A stretch of 33,291 nucleotides of DNA from Clostridiales bacterium. GTDB lineage: Bacteria; Bacillota; Clostridia; Oscillospirales; CAG-272. Both the position numbers and the translations under genes were made by a program. Positions within the stretch are counted from its first letter, which is position 1. Each line of letters opens with the position of its first letter. Under the pieces are notes generated by a model. The model did no database searches and had not been told where the DNA came from. It saw only the letters and a program-made list of their open reading frames with translations. Positions 1 through 9,859 of the stretch are shown one piece after another. The stretch covers positions 1 through 33,291 of the forward strand of contig BLMO01000213.1 of assembly GCA_011957885.1 (NCBI GenBank), read 5' to 3'.

Positions 1-150
1 CCCTTGTGCAAAGGGAGGTGGGTTTTGCGCAGCAAAACTCGGAGGGATTGTTTATGCAGTGCCATTGATTTACAGATTTTCCTAAATGACAGTATAACAA
101 TCCCCCACCTGCTTCGCAGGGAGCCCCCTTTGCACAAGGGGGCCTATTTT
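1..150 (+). repeat. MITE-like intergenic repeat, copy 1 (left end cut by window)
   Basis: First of six related non-coding elements. The left module forms a hairpin around CCCTTGTGCAAAGGG and leads into GGAGGGATTGT. A variable AT-rich core follows. The right module starts with AACAATCCC, continues with a small CCTGCTTCGCAGG hairpin, and ends in the perfect stem GCCCCCTT/AAGGGGGC at about 122-142, followed by TATTTT. The left and right ends are near-complementary terminal inverted repeats. It carries no ORF. It lies downstream of the minus-strand symporter gene. Confidence 0.85.
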
Positions 151-223
151 GCTGTGTGCTAACGCGACATGCCCCAGAAGGTTGCAAAGTGCCCCCACAC
201 ACACAAGAGAACCTTTTCCCTTC

Positions 224-1534
224 TCATCCCTGCTTCTCCTTATCCCTGATAAAAATTCCTTCCTGTTTTGCACACCACAGCAGGCACCAAACATTAAGTG
301 CCGTCATCAGCGATACAATCAAATCTGCAGTCTGCCACATTAATCCCTCAGAAATTACTGTGCCAAATATACTTGCTGCCGCACATAAAACCAGATAAAA
401 TCGCTGCGGTGTTTTTTTCTGCGTAAAATACCCGATCGCCACTGTGCCGTACTGTGTCTGACAGATTACCGTAGCAAAAGCAAATAAAATTACAGAAATT
501 CCTATAAAAATGCCTGCTCCCTTTCCGGCAAGTGAAGTGTATGCATACAACGTCAGCGGGATCCCATCCATTCCCCGCCCTACGCCATCGGACAAAAGGA
601 TGACCAAAGCTGTCATTGTACAAAGGACAATCGTATCGGCAAACACCTCAAAAATACCAAAACATCCCTGATGATGGGCGCTTTTTGTGTTTGCCGCCGC
701 ATGTGCTGTCGGTGATGTTCCGCATCCCGCCTCATTGGAAAAAATCCCCCGGGTAACGCCGAAACGAATCGCCCTGTTGACTGCAAATCCGGTCACTCCG
801 CCCGCCGCTGCATGAAACGACAGTCCCGCAGAAAAAATATCCTGCAGCACTCCTGGAATTCGGCTTCCATTGCGTATCAGAATAACTACCGAAATCAACA
901 TATATGCGCCGGATAAAAAAGGAATCAACCCCATAGTCACTTCTGAAACTCTTCCTGCCCCGCCGCATGCAATCACAAAAGACAGCGCCGCAATGATCCC
1001 ACCTAAAATCAACGGAGGCATCCATGGGAACACCGATGCCGCTGCGTGCATCTGTACGATATTCCCCGTTAAAAGGGAATTTACCATACACAACACTGCA
1101 AAACCGCCGCCCACTGCCGCTCCAAGCATAGGCAATTTCTTTCCGAATATATCCTTTATATAATACATAGCGCCGCCGAAAAATCCGCCGTCACCATCGC
1201 GGCGATGCTCCACTGCGAGGCGGACCTCCGCATATTTTACACTCATGGCGCACAGTGCACTGATCCACATCCAAAGAATCGCTCCCGGACCGCCTGCAAC
1301 AATCGCTGTGGCAACCCCCGCCATGTTTCCCACGCCCAGCGTTCCCGCCAACGCCTGACTTAAAGCACGCACCGGAGACACTCCGCCGCCCTTATGTGCG
1401 TCTGCAAGCGTCCGGCAAAAGCGAATCGGATGCAAAATGTAAAAAAAACGCAGCTGAACTGCAAACCATATTCCCGCACCCATAAGCAGCACGGGCATCA
1501 ATATCCCCGAAAGAAATCCATTGATCGTTTCCAT
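224..1534 (-). CDS. Sodium/alanine symporter, AGCS family
   Basis: A 436-residue polytopic membrane protein that should import alanine, glycine or a related small amino acid with sodium or a proton. Visible AGCS hallmarks are the GVGNMAGVATAIVAGGPGA stretch near residue 67 and the RGIFSNEAGCGTSPTAHAAA stretch near residue 267, which belong to the conserved helices around the cation site of AgcS/AlsT proteins. Length is close to the usual 440-480 residues, with hydrophobic segments throughout. The ATG at 1534 is preceded by a GGGGGA ribosome site 5-6 bases upstream. The gene stands alone: upstream is the divergent groESL promoter region, downstream is repeat copy 1. The family is clear; the substrate is inferred from the family, not shown. 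Confidence 0.93.
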   Translation of the reverse strand: METINGFLSGILMPVLLMGAGIWFAVQLRFFYILHPIRFCRTLADAHKGGGVSPVRALSQALAGTLGVGNMAGVATAIVAGGPGAILWMWISALCAMSVKYAEVRLAVEHRRDGDGGFFGGAMYYIKDIFGKKLPMLGAAVGGGFAVLCMVNSLLTGNIVQMHAAASVFPWMPPLILGGIIAALSFVIACGGAGRVSEVTMGLIPFLSGAYMLISVVILIRNGSRIPGVLQDIFSAGLSFHAAAGGVTGFAVNRAIRFGVTRGIFSNEAGCGTSPTAHAAANTKSAHHQGCFGIFEVFADTIVLCTMTALVILLSDGVGRGMDGIPLTLYAYTSLAGKGAGIFIGISVILFAFATVICQTQYGTVAIGYFTQKKTPQRFYLVLCAAASIFGTVISEGLMWQTADLIVSLMTALNVWCLLWCAKQEGIFIRDKEKQG

Positions 1535-1638
1535 ACAATCCCCCGCAGTTTGTCTTATTTATGCATATTCAATCAGGCGCTCTGTCATGCCCGATTTTTC
1601 ATTCCCCTGCAAAAAATCATATTTTCCCACCGGAATAT

Positions 1639-1647
1639 TTAGCACTC
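1639..1647 (+). promoter_or_regulatory. CIRCE half-site
   Basis: A perfect left CIRCE arm, TTAGCACTC, followed by GATT as in the full site, but the expected right arm at 1657-1665 is not conserved. It lies 106 bp upstream of the full CIRCE element and closer to the symporter start. It may be a decayed second HrcA site or chance. Confidence 0.3.
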
Positions 1648-1704
1648 GATTCATTATGATGAAAAATTTATTTGTTAAATAAATGTAAAGATTCCATATT
1701 CCTC

Positions 1705-1732
1705 TTGATTTTTTCTTCTCGTATGATATAAT
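1705..1732 (+). promoter_or_regulatory. groESL promoter, SigA type
   Basis: TTGATT at 1705-1710 and TATAAT at 1727-1732 are separated by 16 bp. The expected transcription start near 1739-1740 puts the CIRCE element immediately downstream of +1, the usual arrangement for HrcA control. Confidence 0.75.
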
Positions 1733-1744
1733 GATACACATAGT

Positions 1745-1771
1745 TTAGCACTTGATTATCTCGAGTGCTAA
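1745..1771 (+). promoter_or_regulatory. CIRCE operator for HrcA
   Basis: TTAGCACTT-N9-GAGTGCTAA matches the CIRCE consensus with one change, T instead of C at the last base of the left arm. In Firmicutes HrcA binds this site and represses the chaperonin operon until heat stress. It sits between the promoter and groES and will also be in the 5' end of the mRNA. Confidence 0.95.
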
Positions 1772-1798
1772 ACCTGCTTGAAAAATAAACTCTTATAG

Positions 1799-2095
<297 letters not shown>

Positions 2096-2111
2096 TAACA
2101 GGAGGATTTAA

Positions 2112-3740
<1,629 letters not shown>

Positions 3741-3758
3741 TAAAATAAAAATACACCT

Positions 3759-3793
3759 AAAAAGGCTGTGCTCATACGAGCACAGCCTTTTTT
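3759..3793 (+). terminator. groESL intrinsic terminator
   Basis: A perfect 10-bp stem, GGCTGTGCTC (3764-3773) with loop ATAC and GAGCACAGCC (3778-3787), extended by A-T pairs and followed by a run of six T. It lies just after the groEL stop. Confidence 0.93.
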
Positions 3794-3810
3794 GTGTAAA
3801 GCGCCGTTAC

Positions 3811-3862
3811 CCCCACAAACTCAAAGTCTCCCCTGTGTAAGAAGGATGGAGCGCCTTAGGCT
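3811..3862 (+). repeat. Decayed left-end fragment of the intergenic repeat
   Basis: CCCACAAACTCAAAGTCTCC here is repeated 52 bp further on as CCCACAAATTTAAAGCCTCC at the left edge of copy 2. The rest of the fragment looks like a degenerate left module. It fills the space between the groEL terminator and copy 2. No gene is seen in 3794-4100 apart from repeat material. Confidence 0.5.
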
Positions 3863-3877
3863 CCCACAAATTTAAAG

Positions 3878-4047
3878 CCTCCCTTGTGCAAAGGGAGGTG
3901 GGTTTTGCGTAGCAAAGCTCGGAGGGATTGTTTATATAACTCTTTTGATTTACAAGTCCTGCAAAATGACAGCATGACAATCCCTCACCCGCTCCGCGGG
4001 ATGCCCCCAGGAGTTCGCAAAGCGAACTTTTGAACAAAGGGGACCTT
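3878..4047 (+). repeat. MITE-like intergenic repeat, copy 2
   Basis: Same structure as copy 1: left hairpin module CCTCCCTTGTGCAAAGGGAGG, then GGAGGGATTGT, core, ACAATCCCTCA, a CCGCTCCGCGG hairpin and a right end. This copy is longer because the right module contains an extra hairpin with AGTTCGC-AAA-GCGAACT (about 4013-4030), an insertion not seen in the other copies. It lies between convergent groEL and the DUF4097-type lipoprotein. Confidence 0.85.
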
Positions 4048-4100
4048 TCATTTTTTGTGCTACGCATAAAATTCCTTTATCTGGGCGAATCTCTCCCTAT

Positions 4101-4913
4101 TTACATATCACCCATCTTTGACAGCATCAGATCACCGCTTACCGTATCAAAGGTAAACTTGGCAGATCCTACTCCCACTTTATATACATCATTTTCAGCT
4201 GTATCGCCCTCAAAATCACTGATTATCCTTCCCGATACAGAATCATATTCACAGGCGAATTCACTGCCTTCCGGGAGAGTAATTTGAAAAGCGCCGGAAA
4301 CGCTGTTTCCCTCAAAGGCTGCAGGACATTCCGTGCATATTGCTGTAAGCGTGCCGCTAACCGCATCTGTTTCTATTTCATGAAAAGCCCCGGACAGCGC
4401 AATGTCCCCCGATGTGGTGTCAATAGATGCCCGATTTGCTGCACCGTCTACCGTTATCCCGCCGGATACTGTGTCAATGTCCAATTCTTCTGTCTGTATA
4501 TCCTTCACAAACACTGCTGCAGATACAGTATCTACAGCGATTTCCGCAATCTGATCTGCATACGCTTCCGGTACCAACACTTCCAAATCCTTCGGTTCAG
4601 GTTTAGACAGGCGGAAGCTATAACTTTTGCAAAACCGTATTTTCAAAGTATCTCCGTCCAAATAATAATGCAGAAGATTTTCTTCGCTGGGATACGGACT
4701 GTTATCAGAAAACTGCAGCAGCTCTCCATCATAAGCCTTCACCGTCACATTGCCGCTGATCCAGTCTATATCAATAGCATGCACTGTTTCCGGATCCATT
4801 TCCCCGTTTCCCGCTGTATACAGCCGGGCATCGTCATATTCATATTTCATGCTGCAGCTTACTAATCCCAAACACAACAAGCAAATTGCGAACAAACAAA
4901 CAACTTTTTTCAT
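4101..4913 (-). CDS. Lipoprotein with DUF4097-type beta-helical adhesin-like repeats
   Basis: A 270-residue predicted lipoprotein. A short charged start (MKK), a hydrophobic stretch and the lipobox LVSC place the lipidated cysteine at residue 20. After about residue 120 the chain is built of recurring D-x-V-S-G-like turns (DTVSGGI, DTTSGDI, DAVSGTL, NSVSGAF, DSVSGRI, DTVSGDL) spaced about 20 residues apart, the pattern of DUF4097 (putative adhesin) beta-solenoids. It should face outward, anchored to the membrane. The true function of this family is not settled; some members sit with envelope-stress regulators, but none is adjacent here. The ATG at 4913 has AGGAGG eight bases upstream. It is transcribed alone, divergently from trpS. 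Confidence 0.8.
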   Translation of the reverse strand: MKKVVCLFAICLLCLGLVSCSMKYEYDDARLYTAGNGEMDPETVHAIDIDWISGNVTVKAYDGELLQFSDNSPYPSEENLLHYYLDGDTLKIRFCKSYSFRLSKPEPKDLEVLVPEAYADQIAEIAVDTVSAAVFVKDIQTEELDIDTVSGGITVDGAANRASIDTTSGDIALSGAFHEIETDAVSGTLTAICTECPAAFEGNSVSGAFQITLPEGSEFACEYDSVSGRIISDFEGDTAENDVYKVGVGSAKFTFDTVSGDLMLSKMGDM

Positions 4914-4947
4914 AGGACTTCCTCCTTTAAGCTTTTTACTTATGTAT

Positions 4948-4975
4948 ATAGTACCACAAATCCAGAAAAATGCAA
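4948..4975 (-). promoter_or_regulatory. Promoter of the DUF4097-type lipoprotein gene
   Basis: On the minus strand TTGCAT (4970-4975) and TACTAT (4948-4953) are 16 bp apart. The -35 box is only 7 bp from the -35 box of the divergent trpS promoter, so the two polymerase sites must compete or be co-regulated. Confidence 0.55.
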
Positions 4976-4982
4976 CTAAAGA

Positions 4983-5011
4983 TTGACTTTATCCAAAATC
5001 AGTTATATAAT
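4983..5011 (+). promoter_or_regulatory. trpS promoter
   Basis: TTGACT at 4983-4988 and TATAAT at 5006-5011 with a 17-bp spacer. The predicted leader is only about 55 nt, too short for a T-box riboswitch, so the usual tRNA-sensing control of Firmicute tryptophan genes is absent here. Confidence 0.8.
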
Positions 5012-5026
5012 TAAATAAGTATGTTT

Positions 5027-5049
5027 TAGAAATACTTATAGTGTTTCTA
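5027..5049 (+). promoter_or_regulatory. Leader hairpin ahead of trpS
   Basis: TAGAAATAC, loop TTATA, GTGTTTCTA: a 9-bp stem with one G-U pair that takes up most of the short trpS leader and ends a few bases before the ribosome site (GGAATGGAG). It could affect mRNA stability, translation or protein binding. No T-rich tail follows, so it is not a terminator. Confidence 0.5.
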
Positions 5050-5071
5050 TATTAGGAATGGAGCATATATC

Positions 5072-6082
5072 ATGTATCAGGATAAAAAAGTTGTGTTTTC
5101 CGGTGTACAGCCTTCCGGTGTGCTGACACTTGGAAATTATCTTGGGGCAATCCGAAACTTCCCTAAATTTTCTGAAGAATATCGATGCTACTACTGCGTG
5201 GTAGACGAACACGCCATTACAGTACGGCAAAATCCTGCCGATCTGCGCCGCCGCACCTACGAGACGTTGGCGCTGTACATCGCCTGCGGGTTGGATCCGG
5301 AAAAGAATGTTATATATGTGCAGAGTCACGTGTCCGCACATGCAGAGCTTGGTTGGATTCTGGATTGCTATACCATGTTTGGTGAGTTGTCCAGAATGAC
5401 ACAGTTCAAAGATAAAAGCAAAAAGAATGCCGACAATGTAAACGCAGGACTATTCACCTACCCTACACTGATGGCAGCAGATATACTCCTGTATCAGACA
5501 GAGCTTGTCCCTGTCGGCGATGACCAGAAACAGCATTTGGAAATCACCCGGGACATTGCTGGACGGTTCAACAGCATTTACGGAGATGTGTTTGTGATTC
5601 CCGAACCATTCATCAGTAAGACCCCTGCTGCCCGTATTATGAGTTTGGCAGAACCCACTAAAAAGATGAGCAAATCCGATGAGAATGAAAACGCCACTGT
5701 GCGCATTCTGGATCCCAAGGATGTTATTATTCGTAAGTTCAAGCGCGCGGTCACGGATTCTGATACGGTTGTCCGTGCAGCAGAAGGAAAAGACGGCATT
5801 ATCAATCTGATGTCTATTTACAGCGCACTAACCGGCAAACCATTTGAAGAAATCGAACGGGAATTTGCAGGCAAAGGCTATGGCGATTTTAAGCTGGCTG
5901 TGGGGGAAACCTGCGCGAGCGTTTTGGCGCCAGTTCAGGCCGAATACGCACGGCTGATTGCTGATAAAAAGTATCTGGAAGAAGTTATGGCAAATGGCGC
6001 CCGTGAGGCTGCAAAAGCCGCTATGAAAACCTTATCAAAGGTTCGCAGAAAAGTCGGATTCACCGATTTGCCCCGTTACTGA
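5072..6082 (+). CDS. trpS: Tryptophan--tRNA ligase
   Basis: A 336-residue class I aminoacyl-tRNA synthetase that charges tRNA-Trp in the cytoplasm. The HIGH-equivalent region is PSGVLTLGNYLGAI near residue 14, with the TxGN/LGNYLG form typical of TrpRS. DDQKQHLEITRDIA lies in the middle, and KMSKS is at residues 198-202. Length matches the bacterial enzyme (about 330-340). The ATG at 5072 is preceded by GGAATGGAG. The following DUF3006 gene begins one base after the stop codon, so the two are almost certainly co-translated. Confidence 0.97.
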   Translation: MYQDKKVVFSGVQPSGVLTLGNYLGAIRNFPKFSEEYRCYYCVVDEHAITVRQNPADLRRRTYETLALYIACGLDPEKNVIYVQSHVSAHAELGWILDCYTMFGELSRMTQFKDKSKKNADNVNAGLFTYPTLMAADILLYQTELVPVGDDQKQHLEITRDIAGRFNSIYGDVFVIPEPFISKTPAARIMSLAEPTKKMSKSDENENATVRILDPKDVIIRKFKRAVTDSDTVVRAAEGKDGIINLMSIYSALTGKPFEEIEREFAGKGYGDFKLAVGETCASVLAPVQAEYARLIADKKYLEEVMANGAREAAKAAMKTLSKVRRKVGFTDLPRY

Positions 6083-6083
6083 T

Positions 6084-6347
6084 ATGGAAAAAACAATAAT
6101 TGGCGTTGTGGACCGGGTTGAAGAAGGGATGGTTGTATGCTTCCCGGATGACGGAAGTGAGAAAATCATTTTTTCCGCCGCTTCCCTTGGAACAATCCGT
6201 GAGGGAGACGCGCTAGCAATTACTGTTATGATACAAGGCGGCAAGCAAACAGTTACCCGTGTGAGACCTGCAACCGACACGGAGCACACAGACCGAAAGC
6301 AGGAGAATGCACTGCGTCTGCGCCGCCTGTTTGATAAGAATAAGTAA
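6084..6347 (+). CDS. DUF3006-family small protein
   Basis: An 87-residue soluble protein with the DUF3006 pattern: an N-terminal VDRVEEGMVVCFPDDG strand pair, then REGDALAITV, then a basic helical tail (residues 70-87). The function of the family is unknown. The start lies one base after the trpS stop (TGATATG), which points to translational coupling and a shared transcript. It has no separate promoter or strong ribosome site. No signal peptide or membrane segment is visible. Confidence 0.7.
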   Translation: MEKTIIGVVDRVEEGMVVCFPDDGSEKIIFSAASLGTIREGDALAITVMIQGGKQTVTRVRPATDTEHTDRKQENALRLRRLFDKNK

Positions 6348-6412
6348 TGTACTGCATTTATCAGTGCATTGAATAACGATTTGTGTAGCCAAATGGCTGA
6401 ATGGAGATTATT

Positions 6413-7690
6413 ATGAAAACAAAAGCAGTTAGATTATACGGAGTGAACGATATCCGCACAGAAGAATTCGAGCTTCCTCCGTTGCAAGACGATCAAATTT
6501 TGGCACGAGTGATTTCGGACAGTATTTGCATGTCCTCTCACAAAGCAGCACTGCAAGGAGCCGCACACAAGCGTGTGCCGGACAATGTAGCAGATTCCCC
6601 CATTATTTTGGGTCATGAATTTTGCGGCGAACTGATCGAGGTTGGCAAGAAGTGGCAGGATAAATTCAAGGCGGGAGACCGTTTCGCAATTCAGCCTGCA
6701 ATCAACTATAAAGGCTCCCTTGCTGCGCCTGGGTACTCTTATCACGATATTGGCGGCGGCGCTACATATGTAATTATCCCCAACGAGGTAATGGAATGCG
6801 ATTGTCTGCTGCCATATCAGGGCGAAGCTTTTTACTGGGGCAGTTTGGCCGAACCGATGAGTTGCATTGTAGGCGCTTTCCACGCAAATTATCACACAAC
6901 TCCCGGAAAATATGAACACCGTATGGGCACCATTGAGGGAGGTGCAATGGCAATCCTCGCAGGTGCCGGTCCTATGGGACTTGGTGCAGTGGATTATGCT
7001 ATTCACGGCGGCAGAGCGCCTTCCCTGCTGGTTGTTACTGATATTGACGATGAACGGCTTACCCGTGCTGCTTCCCTGATTACACCGGAGGAAGCAAAAA
7101 AACACGGCGTAGACCTGCGATATATCAATACTGCCGGAATGGATGAGCCCGCTAAATACATGCGGGAACTTACTGGCAAGGATGGATTTGACGACGTCTT
7201 TGTATTTGCACCAGTTGCACCTGTAGTGGAAATGGCGGATGCAATTCTGGGCAGAGACGGATGTCTGAATTTCTTTGCCGGTCCTACCAATCCGGAATTT
7301 TCCGCCAAGTTTAATTTCTATAATGTGCATTACGCTGCTACACACATTGTAGGCACTTCTGGTGGCAATAATGAGGATTTGATCGAATCCATTCGTTTGA
7401 TGGAGCAGCAGAAGGTGAACCCCTCCTGCATGATTACCCACATCGGCGGACTGAATGCAGACGCACAAACCACAATTGATTTGCCAAACATTCCCGGTGG
7501 TAAAAAACTGATTTACACGCACGTAACCCTGCCGTTGACTGCAATTGCTGAATTCCGTACTGTGTCAGAAAATGGCGGCGAGCACGCATCACTCTTTGCT
7601 GACTTGGCAGATATTTGTGAGGCAAATAACAATTTATGGTGCCCGGAAGCGGAAAAACGTCTGCTTAGAGATGTTGATTTTACGCTATAA
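6413..7690 (+). CDS. Zinc-dependent medium-chain dehydrogenase, L-sorbose-1-phosphate reductase-like
   Basis: A 425-residue MDR-superfamily oxidoreductase. Likely catalytic zinc ligands are C39 (in SICMSSHKAA) and H68-E69 (in LGHEF); the nucleotide fold shows GAGPMG near residue 185. It lacks the four-cysteine structural zinc cluster of classical alcohol dehydrogenases and is longer than them (about 350). From memory, the CMSxxKAAxQGAxHKRVP region and length resemble SorE-type L-sorbose-1-phosphate reductases and related gut-bacterial sugar dehydrogenases, so the substrate is probably a sugar or sugar phosphate; this is an inference. The ATG at 6413 is chosen over an in-frame ATG at 6401 because GGAG (6403-6406) is 6 bases before it. 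It faces the sugar-import operon tail to tail. Confidence 0.82.
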   Translation: MKTKAVRLYGVNDIRTEEFELPPLQDDQILARVISDSICMSSHKAALQGAAHKRVPDNVADSPIILGHEFCGELIEVGKKWQDKFKAGDRFAIQPAINYKGSLAAPGYSYHDIGGGATYVIIPNEVMECDCLLPYQGEAFYWGSLAEPMSCIVGAFHANYHTTPGKYEHRMGTIEGGAMAILAGAGPMGLGAVDYAIHGGRAPSLLVVTDIDDERLTRAASLITPEEAKKHGVDLRYINTAGMDEPAKYMRELTGKDGFDDVFVFAPVAPVVEMADAILGRDGCLNFFAGPTNPEFSAKFNFYNVHYAATHIVGTSGGNNEDLIESIRLMEQQKVNPSCMITHIGGLNADAQTTIDLPNIPGGKKLIYTHVTLPLTAIAEFRTVSENGGEHASLFADLADICEANNNLWCPEAEKRLLRDVDFTL

Positions 7691-7700
7691 TGAATATTTT

Positions 7701-7728
7701 AGCCCACCGTTTACCGGTGGGTTTTTTT
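7701..7728 (+). terminator. Terminator of the dehydrogenase gene
   Basis: CCCACCG, loop TTTAC, CGGTGGG, then seven or more T. It lies 13 bp after the stop codon. Confidence 0.9.
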
Positions 7729-7745
7729 GTGTATTGTATTAAAAT

Positions 7746-7778
7746 AAAAAGCGCCGATGATAAATCGACGCTTTTTAT
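7746..7778 (-). terminator. Terminator of the seven-gene sugar-import operon
   Basis: Read on the minus strand: AAAAAGCGTCGAT, loop TTATC, ATCGGCGCTTTTT. The stem has one G-U pair and ends in a T run. It starts 8 bp after the stop of the last permease. The A/T symmetry means it could also work on the plus strand. Confidence 0.88.
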
Positions 7779-7786
7779 AATTCTGA

Positions 7787-8842
7787 TTAACCTGTAATAC
7801 CGGAACGCTCGATACCCTGAATAATGTATTTCTGTGCGAAAACATAAATCAAGAGAAGCGGCAGCAGAATCAAAATTCCGCAGGTATTAGTTATTGCCGA
7901 GTTGTACATATTTGCCGCAGCGGATGTGATATTGAGGGAAGTAGGAACCGCCACAATATCAGGCATCAGCGTAGGTCCGGAAGTGGTATAGAACAAATCC
8001 GTATAGAAATTATCCGTCCACTGCCAGGAGAATGCAAACATGAACACGGTAATCATCATAGGTATAGACAACGGCAGGATGATCTGAATAAATGTGCGGA
8101 ACACACCTGCACCGTCCACATATGCGGATTCCTCCAACTCATCCGGCACACCTTTGAAGAACTGACGCATCAGGAAGATATACAAGCCGTTCTTGAAAGC
8201 CAGAGCTGTTGCGGACAGAATCCACAGAGGCCAGTATGTATTGAGAAGGTTCAGCGAGGGATTTTCCAAGAGCCGCAGCCAGTCAACCACACCGCCGCCC
8301 AACAGGTTCAGAATTCCCAATATATCAAAATACCGGAATTCCATAAACATGGACAACTGCAACGTAGAATGCGGCACGATCATCGTAAAGACGACCAGAA
8401 GGAACAACAAATTGTTAAATTTGAATTTAAACTTTGCGAATCCGTAACCAACCAAACAGCATACGAAAGTCTGAATCAGAGCACAGGATCCGGCAAGCAC
8501 AAAGGTATTCAATAACGCTGACAGGTATCCGTTTTCCATAATAATGGCTTTATAAATATCCAAAGTCGGATATTTAGGAACCAAGCGCACCGTTACATCT
8601 ACGAAATCTTCAGGACTCATGAAAGAAGATGCGATTTTGGAATAAAACGGAAACAAAATAACATAACACACGCCAAGGAGCAGCAGGAACCGGAACAAAT
8701 ACCATGCTACACGCTTAAGGAAATACAGGGACAGATACTTAGATCTGAGCCGTTCGAGAAGAGGTGTGCGGTCAAACTCGACGCGGATTTTATTTTTGCT
8801 CTCTCTTTTAATTTTAGGAGCATTTGGAACCTGGTTTGTCAT
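7787..8842 (-). CDS. Carbohydrate ABC transporter permease, MalG type (module 2)
   Basis: A 351-residue inner-membrane permease of the CUT1 sugar importer class. A long charged N-terminal cytoplasmic region (about 45 residues) precedes about six membrane helices. The EAA loop that contacts the ATPase is ESAYVDGAGVFRTFIQIILP near residue 235. An inserted segment after the third helix (LLGGGVVDWLRLLENPSLNLLNTYW) makes it longer than typical MalG proteins (270-300). The ATG at 8842 is chosen because AGGAGG lies nine bases upstream; a GTG six bases earlier is too close to that site. It is the last gene of the operon, 18 bp after its partner permease, and is followed by a terminator. Confidence 0.92.
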   Translation of the reverse strand: MTNQVPNAPKIKRESKNKIRVEFDRTPLLERLRSKYLSLYFLKRVAWYLFRFLLLLGVCYVILFPFYSKIASSFMSPEDFVDVTVRLVPKYPTLDIYKAIIMENGYLSALLNTFVLAGSCALIQTFVCCLVGYGFAKFKFKFNNLLFLLVVFTMIVPHSTLQLSMFMEFRYFDILGILNLLGGGVVDWLRLLENPSLNLLNTYWPLWILSATALAFKNGLYIFLMRQFFKGVPDELEESAYVDGAGVFRTFIQIILPLSIPMMITVFMFAFSWQWTDNFYTDLFYTTSGPTLMPDIVAVPTSLNITSAAANMYNSAITNTCGILILLPLLLIYVFAQKYIIQGIERSGITG

Positions 8843-8860
8843 TTGCACAATCCTCCTTTC

Positions 8861-9844
8861 TTAGTCTTTCCTCTGGTAGAATACGAACAGACTGACGATA
8901 CCTGCTACAGCTGCTACAACCAACATAACAAGCAGGAAGTACATCCATGCCATAGCAGAACTGATTACGTTTCCGTCGCCGCCTGTTTTATACAGAGCAT
9001 TTACATATGCCATGACCGAGTTGCTGCCCGATGTAAACGAGTCTATAACTGTATAAATTGCATTTACCAAAATCATCGGTGAAATAATCGGCAAGGTGAT
9101 TTTCCAGAAGGTCTCCCAAGAGGATGCACCCTCGATTTCGCAGGATTCGTAAATTGCAGGAGAAATTCCCTGAAGTCCTGCCAGGAAGATCAGCATCTGT
9201 ACACCAGAGCGGTTAACAATATCAAAAATATTGTTAACCAGCTTGGTAACATTAGCAGCAAGTTCACTGCCGACAACCATGTTGTTGAATAGGTTTTGCA
9301 AATCCGTTGCGGATATAATCTCGGCTACACCGCCGGATCCGCCTCCGGTTTCAATATCTCCTCCGGTAGATCCCATGTAATCACCCAAAATATTCCCTGC
9401 ATCAATATCTGCAATCAAACCGGTAGTAAGCAATACCGGAATGAAGAAAATTGCACGGAACGCTGCACGACCCGCCATCTTCTGGTTCAAAAGCAATGCG
9501 ATAAACAGGGAGAACAGAAGAATTGCAGGAATTTCCAGAATCAATCCACCCAGACCGTTCATCAATGTTTCCACGAATTTTGCATCGTCCAATGCTTTCT
9601 GAAAGTTTCCAAGTCCTACCCAAACCAACTCGAAACCACCGCCGGCAATTATGTCAATTTCATGGAAACTATATTTGATAGAATCAAATATAATCGGAAG
9701 ATAAATCAGAAGGAAGCCAAAGAGAAATGGTGCGATAAACAACCAACCTGCTCTTGATTTTTTTGCCTGCAGACTGGCGCCATGTTTTCTTTTCTTTACA
9801 ACGCCGAGTTCCTGGCTGCTTTTAGTTTTTTTAAGTAAAGCCAT
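8861..9844 (-). CDS. Sugar ABC transporter permease, MalF/UgpA type (module 2)
   Basis: A 327-residue CUT1 permease with about six helices and the EAA loop ESCEIEGASSWETFWKITLP near residue 237. It should pair with the MalG-type protein encoded just downstream. It carries an unusual insertion of about 55 residues between helices 3 and 4, starting with the Gly-rich GSTGGDIETGGGSGG and continuing as an amphipathic stretch, which would face the outside and could dock the binding protein or the DUF5696 protein. The basic N-terminus is cytoplasmic. It starts 15 bp after the DUF5696 gene with a GGAGG ribosome site. Confidence 0.92.
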   Translation of the reverse strand: MALLKKTKSSQELGVVKKRKHGASLQAKKSRAGWLFIAPFLFGFLLIYLPIIFDSIKYSFHEIDIIAGGGFELVWVGLGNFQKALDDAKFVETLMNGLGGLILEIPAILLFSLFIALLLNQKMAGRAAFRAIFFIPVLLTTGLIADIDAGNILGDYMGSTGGDIETGGGSGGVAEIISATDLQNLFNNMVVGSELAANVTKLVNNIFDIVNRSGVQMLIFLAGLQGISPAIYESCEIEGASSWETFWKITLPIISPMILVNAIYTVIDSFTSGSNSVMAYVNALYKTGGDGNVISSAMAWMYFLLVMLVVAAVAGIVSLFVFYQRKD

Positions 9845-9859
9845 ATTTACCTCCTTCCC

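Noticed and set aside
4914..5071. T-box riboswitch ahead of trpS
   Set aside because: The gap is too short, and I see no T-box sequence or terminator; only a 9-bp hairpin is present.
6434..7522. 362-residue antisense frame opposite the SorE-like dehydrogenase
   Set aside because: Shadow of a well supported gene; low-complexity Cys/His-rich translation without motifs.
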